In this document: positions 1-5,458 of the stretch, piece after piece
Position numbering within the stretch: position 1 is the stretch's first letter
Layout: each line of letters begins with the position of its first letter
Source: Myxococcales bacterium
Lineage (GTDB): Bacteria; Myxococcota_A; UBA9160; JALSIO01
Direction: 5' to 3'
NCBI GenBank assembly: GCA_026989995.1
Contig: JALSIO010000105.1
Location: 1-5,458, forward strand
Length of the DNA: 5,458 nucleotides
The notes under the pieces: model-generated
Databases searched by the model: none
What the model was told of the DNA's origin: nothing
What the model saw: only the letters and a program-made list of their open reading frames with translations
Translations under genes and position numbers: made by a program

Positions 1-327
1 CCCGGGCGCGCCTTCGCGGTGCTCGGGACCATGGGCGAGCTCGGCGGCGAGGCTCGCGCGGCCCACCGCGAGGCGGGCGCCCTCGCCGCGCGGCTCGGAA
101 TCGCGGGGCTGGTCGCGCTCGGAGAGCACGCCCACGAGCTCGCCGCGGGCGCCGCGGGGGCGGGCCTGCCGGAGGAGCGGATCCGGGTCGCCAGAGGTGC
201 CGAGGACGCCGCCGACTGGGTCGCCGCCGCGCTCTGCCCCGGGGACTGGGTGCTCGTCAAGGGATCCCGGGCGGCGCGCATGGAGCGGGTGGTGCAGGCG
301 CTGGTCGCACTCGTGGGGGAGGCGTAG
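1..327 (+). CDS. murF: UDP-N-acetylmuramoyl-tripeptide--D-alanyl-D-alanine ligase (MurF), C-terminal fragment
   Basis: MurF is the cytoplasmic ATP-dependent ligase that adds D-Ala-D-Ala to the UDP-MurNAc-tripeptide, the last soluble step of peptidoglycan precursor synthesis. The reading frame is open from the first base, so the start and the ATP-binding central domain lie upstream. The 108 codons present, about a quarter of a typical MurF, cover most of the C-terminal Mur ligase domain. Visible family motifs are AVLGTMGELG near visible residues 6-15, followed by an AHREAG segment, and GDWVLVKGSRAARMERVV near 81-98, which matches the usual MurF ending GD.VLVKGSR...ME.VV. The family usually has VLGDM.ELG; here the Asp is Thr. 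The stop TAG shares its last base with the GTG start of mraY, and the final codons carry the mraY ribosome binding site. MurC, D and E also have this fold, but the VLVKGSR ending and the position before mraY favour MurF strongly. Confidence 0.95.
   Translation, partial: PGRAFAVLGTMGELGGEARAAHREAGALAARLGIAGLVALGEHAHELAAGAAGAGLPEERIRVARGAEDAADWVAAALCPGDWVLVKGSRAARMERVVQALVALVGEA
315..322 (+). promoter_or_regulatory. Ribosome binding site for mraY inside the end of murF
   Basis: A GGGGGAGG tract in the last codons of murF lies four bases before the GTG at 327. It supports that GTG as the mraY start, even though the start shares a base with the murF stop. The spacing is on the short side. Reinitiation by ribosomes finishing murF is likely. 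Confidence 0.7.
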
Positions 328-1400
328 TGCTCTACCACCTGCTCTTCGCCCTCTCGGACCACATCGGCGCGCTCAACGTCGTCCGCTACATCACCTTCCG
401 GACTGCCGCGGCGACGCTGACCGCCCTCTTCCTGGCCTTCCTGGTGGGCCCTCCGCTGATCCGGGCCCTCGGCCGGCTCCGGGTGGGCCAGCCCATCCGG
501 GAGCTCGGCCCGGACCACCGCGCCAAGGAGGGGACGCCGACCATGGGAGGGCTGCTCATCCTGCTCTCCCTCTTCGTGTCGGTGCTGCTCTGGTCGGACC
601 TGCGCAACCCGCACGTGTGGATCGTGCTGTTCGTGACGCTGGCCTACGGCGCGCTCGGCTTCGTCGACGACTACCGCAAGGTGGTGCGGCGCGACAGCCG
701 CGGAGTTCCGGCGCGCTGGAAGCTCTTCTGGCAGTTCGCGGTCGCGGGTGCCGTGGCGGCGCTCACCTACGCGCGGCCGGAGTTCGCCACCAGCATCGCC
801 TTCCCCTTCTTCAAGAACCTCAACCCGGACCTCGGCGCCTGGTACATCCCCATGGCCGTGCTCGTGATCGCCGGTTTCAGCAATGCCGTGAACCTGACCG
901 ATGGGCTCGACGGCCTCGCCATCGGCCCGGTGATGGTGGCCAGCGGTGCCTTCCTCGTCCTCTCCTATGCCGCGGGCCACGCCGTGATCGCGGACTACCT
1001 CGCCATCCCCCGGGTCGCCGGCGCCGGCCAGCTCGCGATCTTCTGCGGGGCGCTCGTCGGCGGCGGACTCGGCTTCCTCTGGTTCAACGCCTCCCCGGCC
1101 CAGCTCTTCATGGGCGACGTCGGATCGCTGGCCCTCGGCGGTGCGCTCGGCACCATCGCGGTCCTGATCCAGCAGGAGATCCTGCTTTTCGTGGTGGGTG
1201 GGATCTTCGTGGTCGAGGCGGCGTCGGTGATGATCCAGGTGGCGTGGTTCAAGCTCACCGGAGAGCGCGTCTTCCGGATGGCCCCCATCCACCACCACTT
1301 CGAACAGCTCGGCTGGCCGGAGCAGAAGATCGTGGTCCGGTTCTGGATCGTGTCCATCATCCTCGGCCTGGTGGCCGTCTCCTCGCTGAAGCTCCGGTGA
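327..1400 (+). CDS. mraY: Phospho-N-acetylmuramoyl-pentapeptide-transferase (MraY, lipid I synthase)
   Basis: MraY is a polytopic inner-membrane enzyme that transfers phospho-MurNAc-pentapeptide from UDP to undecaprenyl phosphate, giving lipid I. The 357-residue product has the usual family length and many hydrophobic segments, consistent with the ten-helix fold. Motifs in order: KEGTPTMGG at 68-75 region; the Asp pair of GFVDDYRKV (D114, D115); NLTDGLDG at 189-196; FMGDVGS at 261-267 with the conserved catalytic-site Asp at 264; and the MraY-specific APIHHHFE with His322-324. The C-terminus VRFWI...LKLR is also typical. The triple-His motif separates it from WecA-type relatives. The GTG start gives MLYHLL, a common MraY beginning, and has a Shine-Dalgarno upstream. 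The loop before GTPTMGG is one residue shorter than the usual GPxSHxxKxGTPTMGG. The stop overlaps the murD ATG by one base. Confidence 0.98.
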   Translation: MLYHLLFALSDHIGALNVVRYITFRTAAATLTALFLAFLVGPPLIRALGRLRVGQPIRELGPDHRAKEGTPTMGGLLILLSLFVSVLLWSDLRNPHVWIVLFVTLAYGALGFVDDYRKVVRRDSRGVPARWKLFWQFAVAGAVAALTYARPEFATSIAFPFFKNLNPDLGAWYIPMAVLVIAGFSNAVNLTDGLDGLAIGPVMVASGAFLVLSYAAGHAVIADYLAIPRVAGAGQLAIFCGALVGGGLGFLWFNASPAQLFMGDVGSLALGGALGTIAVLIQQEILLFVVGGIFVVEAASVMIQVAWFKLTGERVFRMAPIHHHFEQLGWPEQKIVVRFWIVSIILGLVAVSSLKLR

Positions 1401-2716
1401 TGGAGGAGCTCGCAGGGGCTCGCGTGCTGGTGATCGGCCTCGGCCGCTCGGGAACCTCCGCCTCGCGCTTCCTCGTCGAGCGGGGGGCGCAGGTGGTCGC
1501 CTGTGACGAGCGCCTCCGGGAGCCGCCCCCCGGCCTGCCGGCGGGGGTCGAGGCCGTCTTCGGCCGCGTCCCCGACCCGGCCTCCTTCGACCTCGTGGTC
1601 CCGAGCCCGGGAGTCCCCCGGGAGCGCCTCGCCGGCGCCCGGGCGGTCCTCGGCGAGCTCGAGCTCGCCTTCCGCGCGCTTCCGGTGCCGGTGGTCGCCG
1701 TCACCGGGACCAACGGAAAGTCGACGACGGTCACCATGCTCGAGGCCATGCTTCGGGCGGGCGGGCTCCGGGCCCGGGCCGCGGGGAACCTCGGCCTCCC
1801 GGCGGTGGAGCTCTGTGGCGAGGCCCTCGACGTGGCCGTGCTCGAGGTCTCCTCCTTCCAGCTCGAGACGGTGGAGCGATTCCGACCCGCGGTCGGCGTC
1901 CTGCTGAACCTGAGCCCGGACCACCTCGACCGGCACGGCTCCTTCGCGGCCTACGCCGCCGCCAAGGGGCGCCTCTTCGAGCGACAGGGGCCGGAGGACG
2001 TGGCCGTGGCGCCCGCGGCGGATCCGATCTGCCTCGCCCTCGCCCGCCGGGGCCGGGCGCGCCTGCTGCGCTTCGGCACCGGCTCGGACGGCGGCGAGGG
2101 AGCCTTCGCCCACGCCGGCGGGGTGGTGGTGCGGGCCGGATCCCGGACGATCCGCCTCGGGGTGTCGGAGCTCGGGCTCGCCACCCCCGTGGAGCTCGAG
2201 AACACCCTCGCGGCGCTCGCCGCCGCGGCCGGCCTCGGTGTCGACGTCGAGCGTGCCGCGGCGGCCGTCCCCGGCGTCGCGAGGCTTCCCCATCGGCTCG
2301 AGTTGGTGGCGGAGACGGGGGGGGTCCGGTTCGTGAACGACTCGAAGGCCACCAACGTGGGAGCCGCCCTCGCGGCGCTGCGCGCCGTTCCCGAGCCGGT
2401 GGTGTGGATCGCCGGAGGCCAGGACAAGGGCCTGGATTTCGGCCCCCTGGCCGACGCGGCCCGCGGACGGGTGCGGCGCGCGGTGCTCTTCGGGGCCTCT
2501 CGGGACCTCCTCGCCGAAACCCTCGCCGGCGCCGTGGACGTGGAGCGCGTGACCGGGCTCGACGAGGCGGTACGCGCGGCGGCCCGGGCCGCCCGCCCCG
2601 GGGACACCGTCCTTCTCGCGCCGGCCTGCGCGAGCTTCGACGAGTTCCGGAACTACGAGGAGCGCGGGGAGCGGTTCCGGACCGCCGTGCGGAACCTCGG
2701 GGAGGTGCAGCCGTGA
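1400..2716 (+). CDS. murD: UDP-N-acetylmuramoyl-L-alanine--D-glutamate ligase (MurD)
   Basis: MurD is the cytoplasmic ligase that adds D-glutamate to UDP-MurNAc-L-Ala using ATP. The 438-residue product has the normal length and all three domains. The N-terminal Rossmann-like UDP-binding part (about 1-92) has VIGLGRSG and VVPSPGVP. The central ATPase domain has the P-loop TGTNGKST (102-109), EVSSFQLE (149-156), LNLSPDHLDRHG (169-180), and Lys189 in YAAAKGRLF, which aligns with the lysine carbamylated in E. coli MurD. The C-terminal domain has LPHRLE (296-301), NDSKATN (313-319), GGQDKGLDF (339-347) and APACASFDEFRNYEERG (408-423). The frame is open far upstream, but ATG 1400 gives the expected short lead before the Rossmann motif. 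No convincing Shine-Dalgarno precedes it, so translation is probably coupled to mraY through the TGATG junction. Only four lysines occur, all in conserved motifs. An 18-bp palindrome and a G8 tract lie inside the gene without breaking it. Confidence 0.98.
   Translation: MEELAGARVLVIGLGRSGTSASRFLVERGAQVVACDERLREPPPGLPAGVEAVFGRVPDPASFDLVVPSPGVPRERLAGARAVLGELELAFRALPVPVVAVTGTNGKSTTVTMLEAMLRAGGLRARAAGNLGLPAVELCGEALDVAVLEVSSFQLETVERFRPAVGVLLNLSPDHLDRHGSFAAYAAAKGRLFERQGPEDVAVAPAADPICLALARRGRARLLRFGTGSDGGEGAFAHAGGVVVRAGSRTIRLGVSELGLATPVELENTLAALAAAAGLGVDVERAAAAVPGVARLPHRLELVAETGGVRFVNDSKATNVGAALAALRAVPEPVVWIAGGQDKGLDFGPLADAARGRVRRAVLFGASRDLLAETLAGAVDVERVTGLDEAVRAAARAARPGDTVLLAPACASFDEFRNYEERGERFRTAVRNLGEVQP
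1652..1669. repeat. 18-bp perfect palindrome inside murD
   Basis: GGCGAGCTC followed directly by GAGCTCGCC is a perfect inverted repeat with no spacer. It encodes Gly-Glu-Leu-Glu-Leu-Ala at MurD residues 85-90. The repeated GAG CTC (Glu-Leu) codons, both preferred in this GC-rich DNA, explain most of the symmetry, so a function is not implied. Confidence 0.6.
2317..2324 (+). repeat. G8 homopolymer tract inside murD
   Basis: Eight consecutive G bases span the end of a Thr codon, two Gly codons (307-308) and the first base of a Val codon, shortly before the NDSKATN motif. The frame stays intact to the normal MurD C-terminus, so the tract length here is the coding one. It is a possible slippage or sequencing-error site. 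Confidence 0.8.
2699..2705 (+). promoter_or_regulatory. Ribosome binding site for ftsW inside the end of murD
   Basis: GGGGAGG in the last murD codons stands seven bases before the GTG at 2713, a good spacing. It decides the ftsW start, because the frame is open well upstream through murD. Confidence 0.8.
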
Positions 2717-3948
2717 GCCTCGCGCCGCCGCTGCGGGACACCCGGCCCTTCCGGCGTCGCCCCCGCCGGCGGGCCGGTGCCCGGGTCCCCGACCGCCGCT
2801 TCGAGGCCGGCGAGGAGCGCGCCTTCGTCCCTGACGGCGGCCTGGTGGTGGCCGTGGTGGTGCTGCTCGGCCTCGGTCTCGTCTCCATCGAGAGCGCCAC
2901 GGCCACCCGCGCGCCGGAGGCGGGGCTCTCCCCGTACACGCTGGGCCAGCTCGGCGGCGCCGCCGCCGGGGCGCTGCTGGCCCTCGCCGCCATGCACGTG
3001 CCGCTGCGGCTCCTCGTCCTCGCCGCCCCCGGGCTGTACCTGGCGGGCGTGGTCCTGCTCGCCCTCGTGCTCGCCACCGCCCCGCCCGTCAACGGGGCGC
3101 AGCGCTGGCTGCCGCTCCCGGGCGGCCTCGTCTTCCAGCCCGCGGAGCTGGCCAAGTTCGCGACCGTGCTGCTCACCGCCGTCTACCTCGCCCGCGATCA
3201 CCGGATGCGGGCAGGCCCGGTCCGCTCGGCCGCGCTCACCGGCTGCCTCGCCGCGGTGCCGGCCGGACTGCTCGTGGCACAGCCCGACCTCGGCAATGCC
3301 GTGCTGGTGCCCCTGCTCGTGGGTGGCCTGCTCTTCGCCGCCGGAATGCCGCTGCGCTTCTTCGGACTCGGCGGCACGGCCCTCGGCGCGCTGGTCGCCT
3401 GGCACGTCGTGACCCACCCCTACGCCATGGCGCGGCTCCGGGGCTTCCTGGACCCCTTTGCCGTGGCCCGGGGGGAGGGGTTCCAGCTCGTGCAGTCCTT
3501 CGTCGCCTTCGGCCGGGGTTCACTGACCGGCGTCGGGATCGGCATGGGCCGGCAGCCCATCGAGTGGCTGCCCGAGGCCCATACCGACTTCATCCTCGCC
3601 GTCGTGGCGGAGGAGCTCGGCGTTCTGGGCGCCCTCGCCGTCCTCGGAGCCTTCGCCGCCATCACCCTGGCCGGATTCCGGATCGCCCGGCGGGCCCGGG
3701 ACCCGCTCGCGCGGCTCGTGGCCACGGGCATGACCCTGTTGCTCGCCGTGCCCGGGCTGGTCAACGGCGCCGTGGTCACGGGGCTGCTGCCCACCAAGGG
3801 GCTCGCCCTGCCCTTCATGTCCTACGGGCGGTCGGGACTGCTCATCTCCTTCCTGGCCGCGGGGATCCTGGCGGGCATCGGCCGCCGGGAGGCGGCGCCG
3901 TCCCCGCCCCCGGTTCGCGGTGCGGTGCGAAGGAGGCGCCTGCCGTGA
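2713..3948 (+). CDS. ftsW: Septal peptidoglycan glycosyltransferase FtsW (SEDS family)
   Basis: FtsW is the SEDS-family membrane glycosyltransferase that polymerises lipid II at the division septum with a class B PBP partner (FtsI). The 411-residue product has a cytoplasmic N-terminal tail of about 40 residues, with 11 arginines between residues 8 and 29, followed by hydrophobic segments consistent with ten helices. SEDS motifs: NGAQRW (127-132), FQPAELAK (141-148), QPDLGNA (190-196), GFQLVQS (256-262), LPEAHTDFI (286-294) with Asp292 as the presumed catalytic residue, EELG (300-303) and LLPTKGLALPFMSYG (358-372). The usual SYGGSSLL is SYGRSGLL here. RodA and SpoVE share the fold; the place between murD and murG and the LPEAHTDF form favour FtsW. 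GTG 2713 is chosen by its Shine-Dalgarno and the four-base GTGA overlap with murD. The only lysines are in ELAK and PTKG. The C-terminal tail ends RRRRLP, and its codons also form the murG ribosome binding site. Confidence 0.96.
   Translation: MSLAPPLRDTRPFRRRPRRRAGARVPDRRFEAGEERAFVPDGGLVVAVVVLLGLGLVSIESATATRAPEAGLSPYTLGQLGGAAAGALLALAAMHVPLRLLVLAAPGLYLAGVVLLALVLATAPPVNGAQRWLPLPGGLVFQPAELAKFATVLLTAVYLARDHRMRAGPVRSAALTGCLAAVPAGLLVAQPDLGNAVLVPLLVGGLLFAAGMPLRFFGLGGTALGALVAWHVVTHPYAMARLRGFLDPFAVARGEGFQLVQSFVAFGRGSLTGVGIGMGRQPIEWLPEAHTDFILAVVAEELGVLGALAVLGAFAAITLAGFRIARRARDPLARLVATGMTLLLAVPGLVNGAVVTGLLPTKGLALPFMSYGRSGLLISFLAAGILAGIGRREAAPSPPPVRGAVRRRRLP
3929..3936 (+). promoter_or_regulatory. Ribosome binding site for murG encoded in the end of ftsW
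   Basis: GAAGGAGG lies eight bases before the murG GTG at 3945 and is close to a full complement of the 16S rRNA 3' end. In the ftsW frame it is read as CGA AGG AGG, giving part of the RRRR tail. It supports GTG 3945 as the murG start. Confidence 0.85.
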
Positions 3949-5033
3949 GGCCGCTGCTCGCGATCGCCGGAGGCGGAACCGGGGGGCACGTGATGCCGGC
4001 CCTCGCCCTCGCCGAGGCGCTGCGCGCCGCCGGGGCCGGGGTGCTGGTGGTGGGTTCCGAGCGGGGGCTCGAGAGCCGGCTCGTCCCGCCCGCGGGGTTC
4101 GAGCTGTGGACCCTCCCCGCGCGCCCCTACGAGGGGAGGGGGCCGGCCGGACGGGCGCTGGCGCTGGTGGCCGCCTGCACCGGAGCGGCGCGGGCACTCG
4201 TCGTGCTCCGCCGCCGGAAGGTCCGGGTGGTGGTCTCGGTCGGCGGCTACGCGGCACTGCCCGCGGTGCTCGCGGCCGCCTGCCTGCGGATCCCGCTGGC
4301 ACTCGTGGAGCCGAACGCCCTGCCCGGCCGCGCCAATCTCCTCGCCGCGCGCCTCGCCCGGCGCGTCTTCTGCGGTCTCCCGGCCACGGCGCGGGCCCTG
4401 GCCGCCCGGGTGCCGGACGGCCGGCTCGAGGTCACCGGGGTGCCGCTGCGCGCCCCGCTCGTGGAACACCTCCTGGGGATCGTGCGCCGGCGGCCCGAGC
4501 CCCCCTTCCGGCTGCTGGTCTTCGGGGGCTCGCAGGGGGCCCGGCAGATCAACCGGGCGCTCGCGGAGCTGGCGCCGGAGCTGGCGAAAAGACCGGTGGA
4601 GCTCTTCCACCAGACCGGCGCCGCCGACCGGGAGGCCGTCGAGGCCGCCTACCGCCGTGCCGGCCTGCGGGCGGAGGTGGTGGACTTCGAGCCCGACATG
4701 GCCCGGCGCTACGCCTGGGCGGACCTCGCGATCTGTCGCGCCGGTGCGCTCACGGCGGCCGAGCTCTGCCTGGCCGGACTGCCGGCCCTGCTCGTGCCCT
4801 TCCCACACGCCGCCGCCGGCCACCAGGACGCCAACGCCCGGGCGCTGGCCGAGGCGGGAGCCGCGCGGGTGATTCCCTCGCGGCCGCTCGACCGGGGTCG
4901 ACTCGGCCGGGAGCTCGATCGGCTCCTCCGCGAGCCGGAGACCCTCGCCGCCATGTCCGCCGCTGCCGGCAAGCTCGCGCGGCCCGAGGCCACCGCCCGG
5001 ATCGCCGAGGCCTGCCTCGAGCTCGCGGCCTGA
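3945..5033 (+). CDS. murG: UDP-GlcNAc:undecaprenyl-PP-MurNAc-pentapeptide GlcNAc transferase (MurG, lipid II synthase)
   Basis: MurG is a GT-B glycosyltransferase (CAZy GT28) on the cytoplasmic face of the inner membrane; it adds GlcNAc from UDP-GlcNAc to lipid I, forming lipid II. The 362-residue product is of normal length. N-terminal domain motifs: [19 protein letters not shown] (8-26), [12 protein letters not shown] (36-47) and [11 protein letters not shown] (97-107). C-terminal donor-binding motifs: [11 protein letters not shown] (193-203), FHQTG (221-225), [11 protein letters not shown] (264-274) and [16 protein letters not shown] (283-298). Two motifs differ from the common consensus: VEPNALPG (121-128) where HEQN..PG is usual, and TGVPLR (164-169) where TGNPVR is usual. 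GTG 3945 overlaps the ftsW stop by four bases (GTGA) and has a strong Shine-Dalgarno; it places GGGTGGH near the N-terminus as expected. The frame is open upstream through ftsW, but that part is a shadow. Confidence 0.97.
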   Translation: MRPLLAIAGGGTGGHVMPALALAEALRAAGAGVLVVGSERGLESRLVPPAGFELWTLPARPYEGRGPAGRALALVAACTGAARALVVLRRRKVRVVVSVGGYAALPAVLAAACLRIPLALVEPNALPGRANLLAARLARRVFCGLPATARALAARVPDGRLEVTGVPLRAPLVEHLLGIVRRRPEPPFRLLVFGGSQGARQINRALAELAPELAKRPVELFHQTGAADREAVEAAYRRAGLRAEVVDFEPDMARRYAWADLAICRAGALTAAELCLAGLPALLVPFPHAAAGHQDANARALAEAGAARVIPSRPLDRGRLGRELDRLLREPETLAAMSAAAGKLARPEATARIAEACLELAA

Positions 5034-5039
5034 AGGAGG
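5033..5039 (+). promoter_or_regulatory. Ribosome binding site for murC
   Basis: AAGGAGG begins on the last base of the murG stop and fills most of the 10-base murG-murC gap, four bases before the GTG at 5044. It supports that GTG as the start. This is the only junction here without an overlap of coding frames. Confidence 0.85.
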
Positions 5040-5043
5040 AACG

Positions 5044-5458
5044 GTGTTCCGTCGCATCCAGCACATCCATTTCGTGGGGATCGGCGGGATCGGCATGAGC
5101 GGGATCGCGGAGCTCCTCCACAACCAGGGCTACCGCATCACCGGCTCCGACCTCCGGCCCGAGGCTCCCACCGCGCAGCGGCTGCGGCGGCTCGGCGTGG
5201 AGATCTTCCAGGGCCACTGTCCGGAGCACATCGGCGACGCGGACGTGGTGGTGCACTCCTCGGCCATCCGCCCGGAGAACCCGGAGCTCGTCGCGGCGGA
5301 CCGGCGCAAGATCCCGGTGATCCGCCGGGCCGAGATGCTGGCCGAGCTCATGCGCATGAAGCAGGGCATCGCCGTCGCCGGCACCCACGGAAAGACCACC
5401 ACCACGTCGCTCGTCGCCCACGTGCTCACCGCCGTGGGCCGCGACCCCACCGCGGTCA
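5044..5458 (+). CDS. murC: UDP-N-acetylmuramate--L-alanine ligase (MurC), N-terminal part, runs off the window
   Basis: MurC adds L-alanine to UDP-MurNAc with ATP, the first of the cytoplasmic ligase steps. The frame stays open from GTG 5044 to the end of the window, giving 138 complete codons, roughly 30% of a typical MurC of about 460 residues. The start gives [20 protein letters not shown], the standard MurC opening with its UDP-binding glycine-rich loop at about residues 12-20. Next come TGSD (33-36), [10 protein letters not shown] (66-75), then PENPEL and [14 protein letters not shown] (90-103), and the P-loop [11 protein letters not shown] at 112-122. [16 protein letters not shown] separates it from the related recycling ligase Mpl. 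The C-terminal domain and most of the ATPase domain lie beyond the window; murB, ddl, ftsQ, ftsA or ftsZ are the usual next genes, so a fusion or altered end cannot be judged here. Confidence 0.96.
   Translation, partial: MFRRIQHIHFVGIGGIGMSGIAELLHNQGYRITGSDLRPEAPTAQRLRRLGVEIFQGHCPEHIGDADVVVHSSAIRPENPELVAADRRKIPVIRRAEMLAELMRMKQGIAVAGTHGKTTTTSLVAHVLTAVGRDPTAV

Noticed and set aside
197..1399. Upstream extension of the murD reading frame through murF and mraY
   Set aside because: The extension is Arg/Pro-rich without homology, while murF and mraY in their own frames have clear motifs. The murD start at 1400 fits the family.
995..2293. Minus-strand open frame of 432 codons opposite mraY and murD
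   Set aside because: The composition is what complementing GC-rich codons gives (Gly, Glu, Arg, His, Pro), with no recognisable motif or ribosome binding site.
1731..3176. Minus-strand open frame of 481 codons across murD and ftsW
   Set aside because: Its product is low-complexity Arg/Pro/Ser/Gly with no domain motif, and it lies opposite two well-supported genes. In DNA this GC-rich, stop codons are rare in all frames.
5031..5043. Possible promoter or terminator between murG and murC
   Set aside because: The gap is only 10 bases and is filled by the murC Shine-Dalgarno; no hairpin with a T-run is present.
3920..5098. Plus-strand alternative frame of about 390 codons over murG
   Set aside because: Arg/Gly/Pro/Ala low-complexity shadow; the murG frame carries all the expected glycosyltransferase motifs.
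3822..5123. Minus-strand open frame of 433 codons opposite the end of ftsW, all of murG and the start of murC
   Set aside because: It crosses three genuine genes, shows biased low-complexity composition and has no family motif.
1..5458. A novel or accessory system such as defence, a mobile element or a biosynthetic cluster
   Set aside because: Every base but the 10-base gap is explained by six core dcw genes in canonical order, with uniform base composition and no insertion, repeat array or foreign-looking segment.

Overview
The window is a tightly packed stretch of the division and cell wall (dcw) cluster, with every gene on the + strand: murF (C-terminal end only) - mraY - murD - ftsW - murG - murC (N-terminal part only). 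Gene order and products match the canonical dcw arrangement. Each assignment rests on family motifs read directly from the translation. I found no mobile element, RNA gene, CRISPR array or unfamiliar gene, and no system that looks undescribed.

Organism: the DNA is very GC-rich (about 70% by eye) and third codon positions are almost all G or C. Lysine is heavily depleted in favour of arginine. The gene order and the MraY and MurC N-termini resemble Gram-negative bacteria, in particular high-GC lineages of the former Deltaproteobacteria. That placement is an inference of low certainty; no marker here fixes the phylum.

Layout: 1-327 is the end of murF. mraY (327-1400) shares one base with the murF stop (TAGTG). 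murD (1400-2716) shares one base with the mraY stop (TGATG). ftsW (2713-3948) overlaps murD by four bases (GTGA), and murG (3945-5033) overlaps ftsW the same way. murC starts at 5044 after a 10-base gap that is mostly a strong Shine-Dalgarno sequence, and it runs off the window at 5458. No gap exceeds 10 bases, so there is no room for an internal terminator or a conventional intergenic promoter. The genes are probably cotranscribed from a promoter upstream of the window and translationally coupled.

How the genes work together: MurC, MurD and MurF are cytoplasmic ligases that add L-Ala, D-Glu and D-Ala-D-Ala to UDP-MurNAc. MurE, which adds the third residue, is expected just upstream. MraY moves the phospho-MurNAc-pentapeptide onto undecaprenyl phosphate (lipid I), MurG adds GlcNAc (lipid II), and FtsW polymerises lipid II at the septum with a partner class B PBP.

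The points worth a second look are small: a non-consensus SYGRSG in FtsW, non-consensus residues in two MurG motifs, a one-residue-shorter MraY loop, lysine kept almost only at conserved functional sites, a Shine-Dalgarno encoded as tandem AGG codons, an 18-bp perfect palindrome and a G8 tract inside murD.
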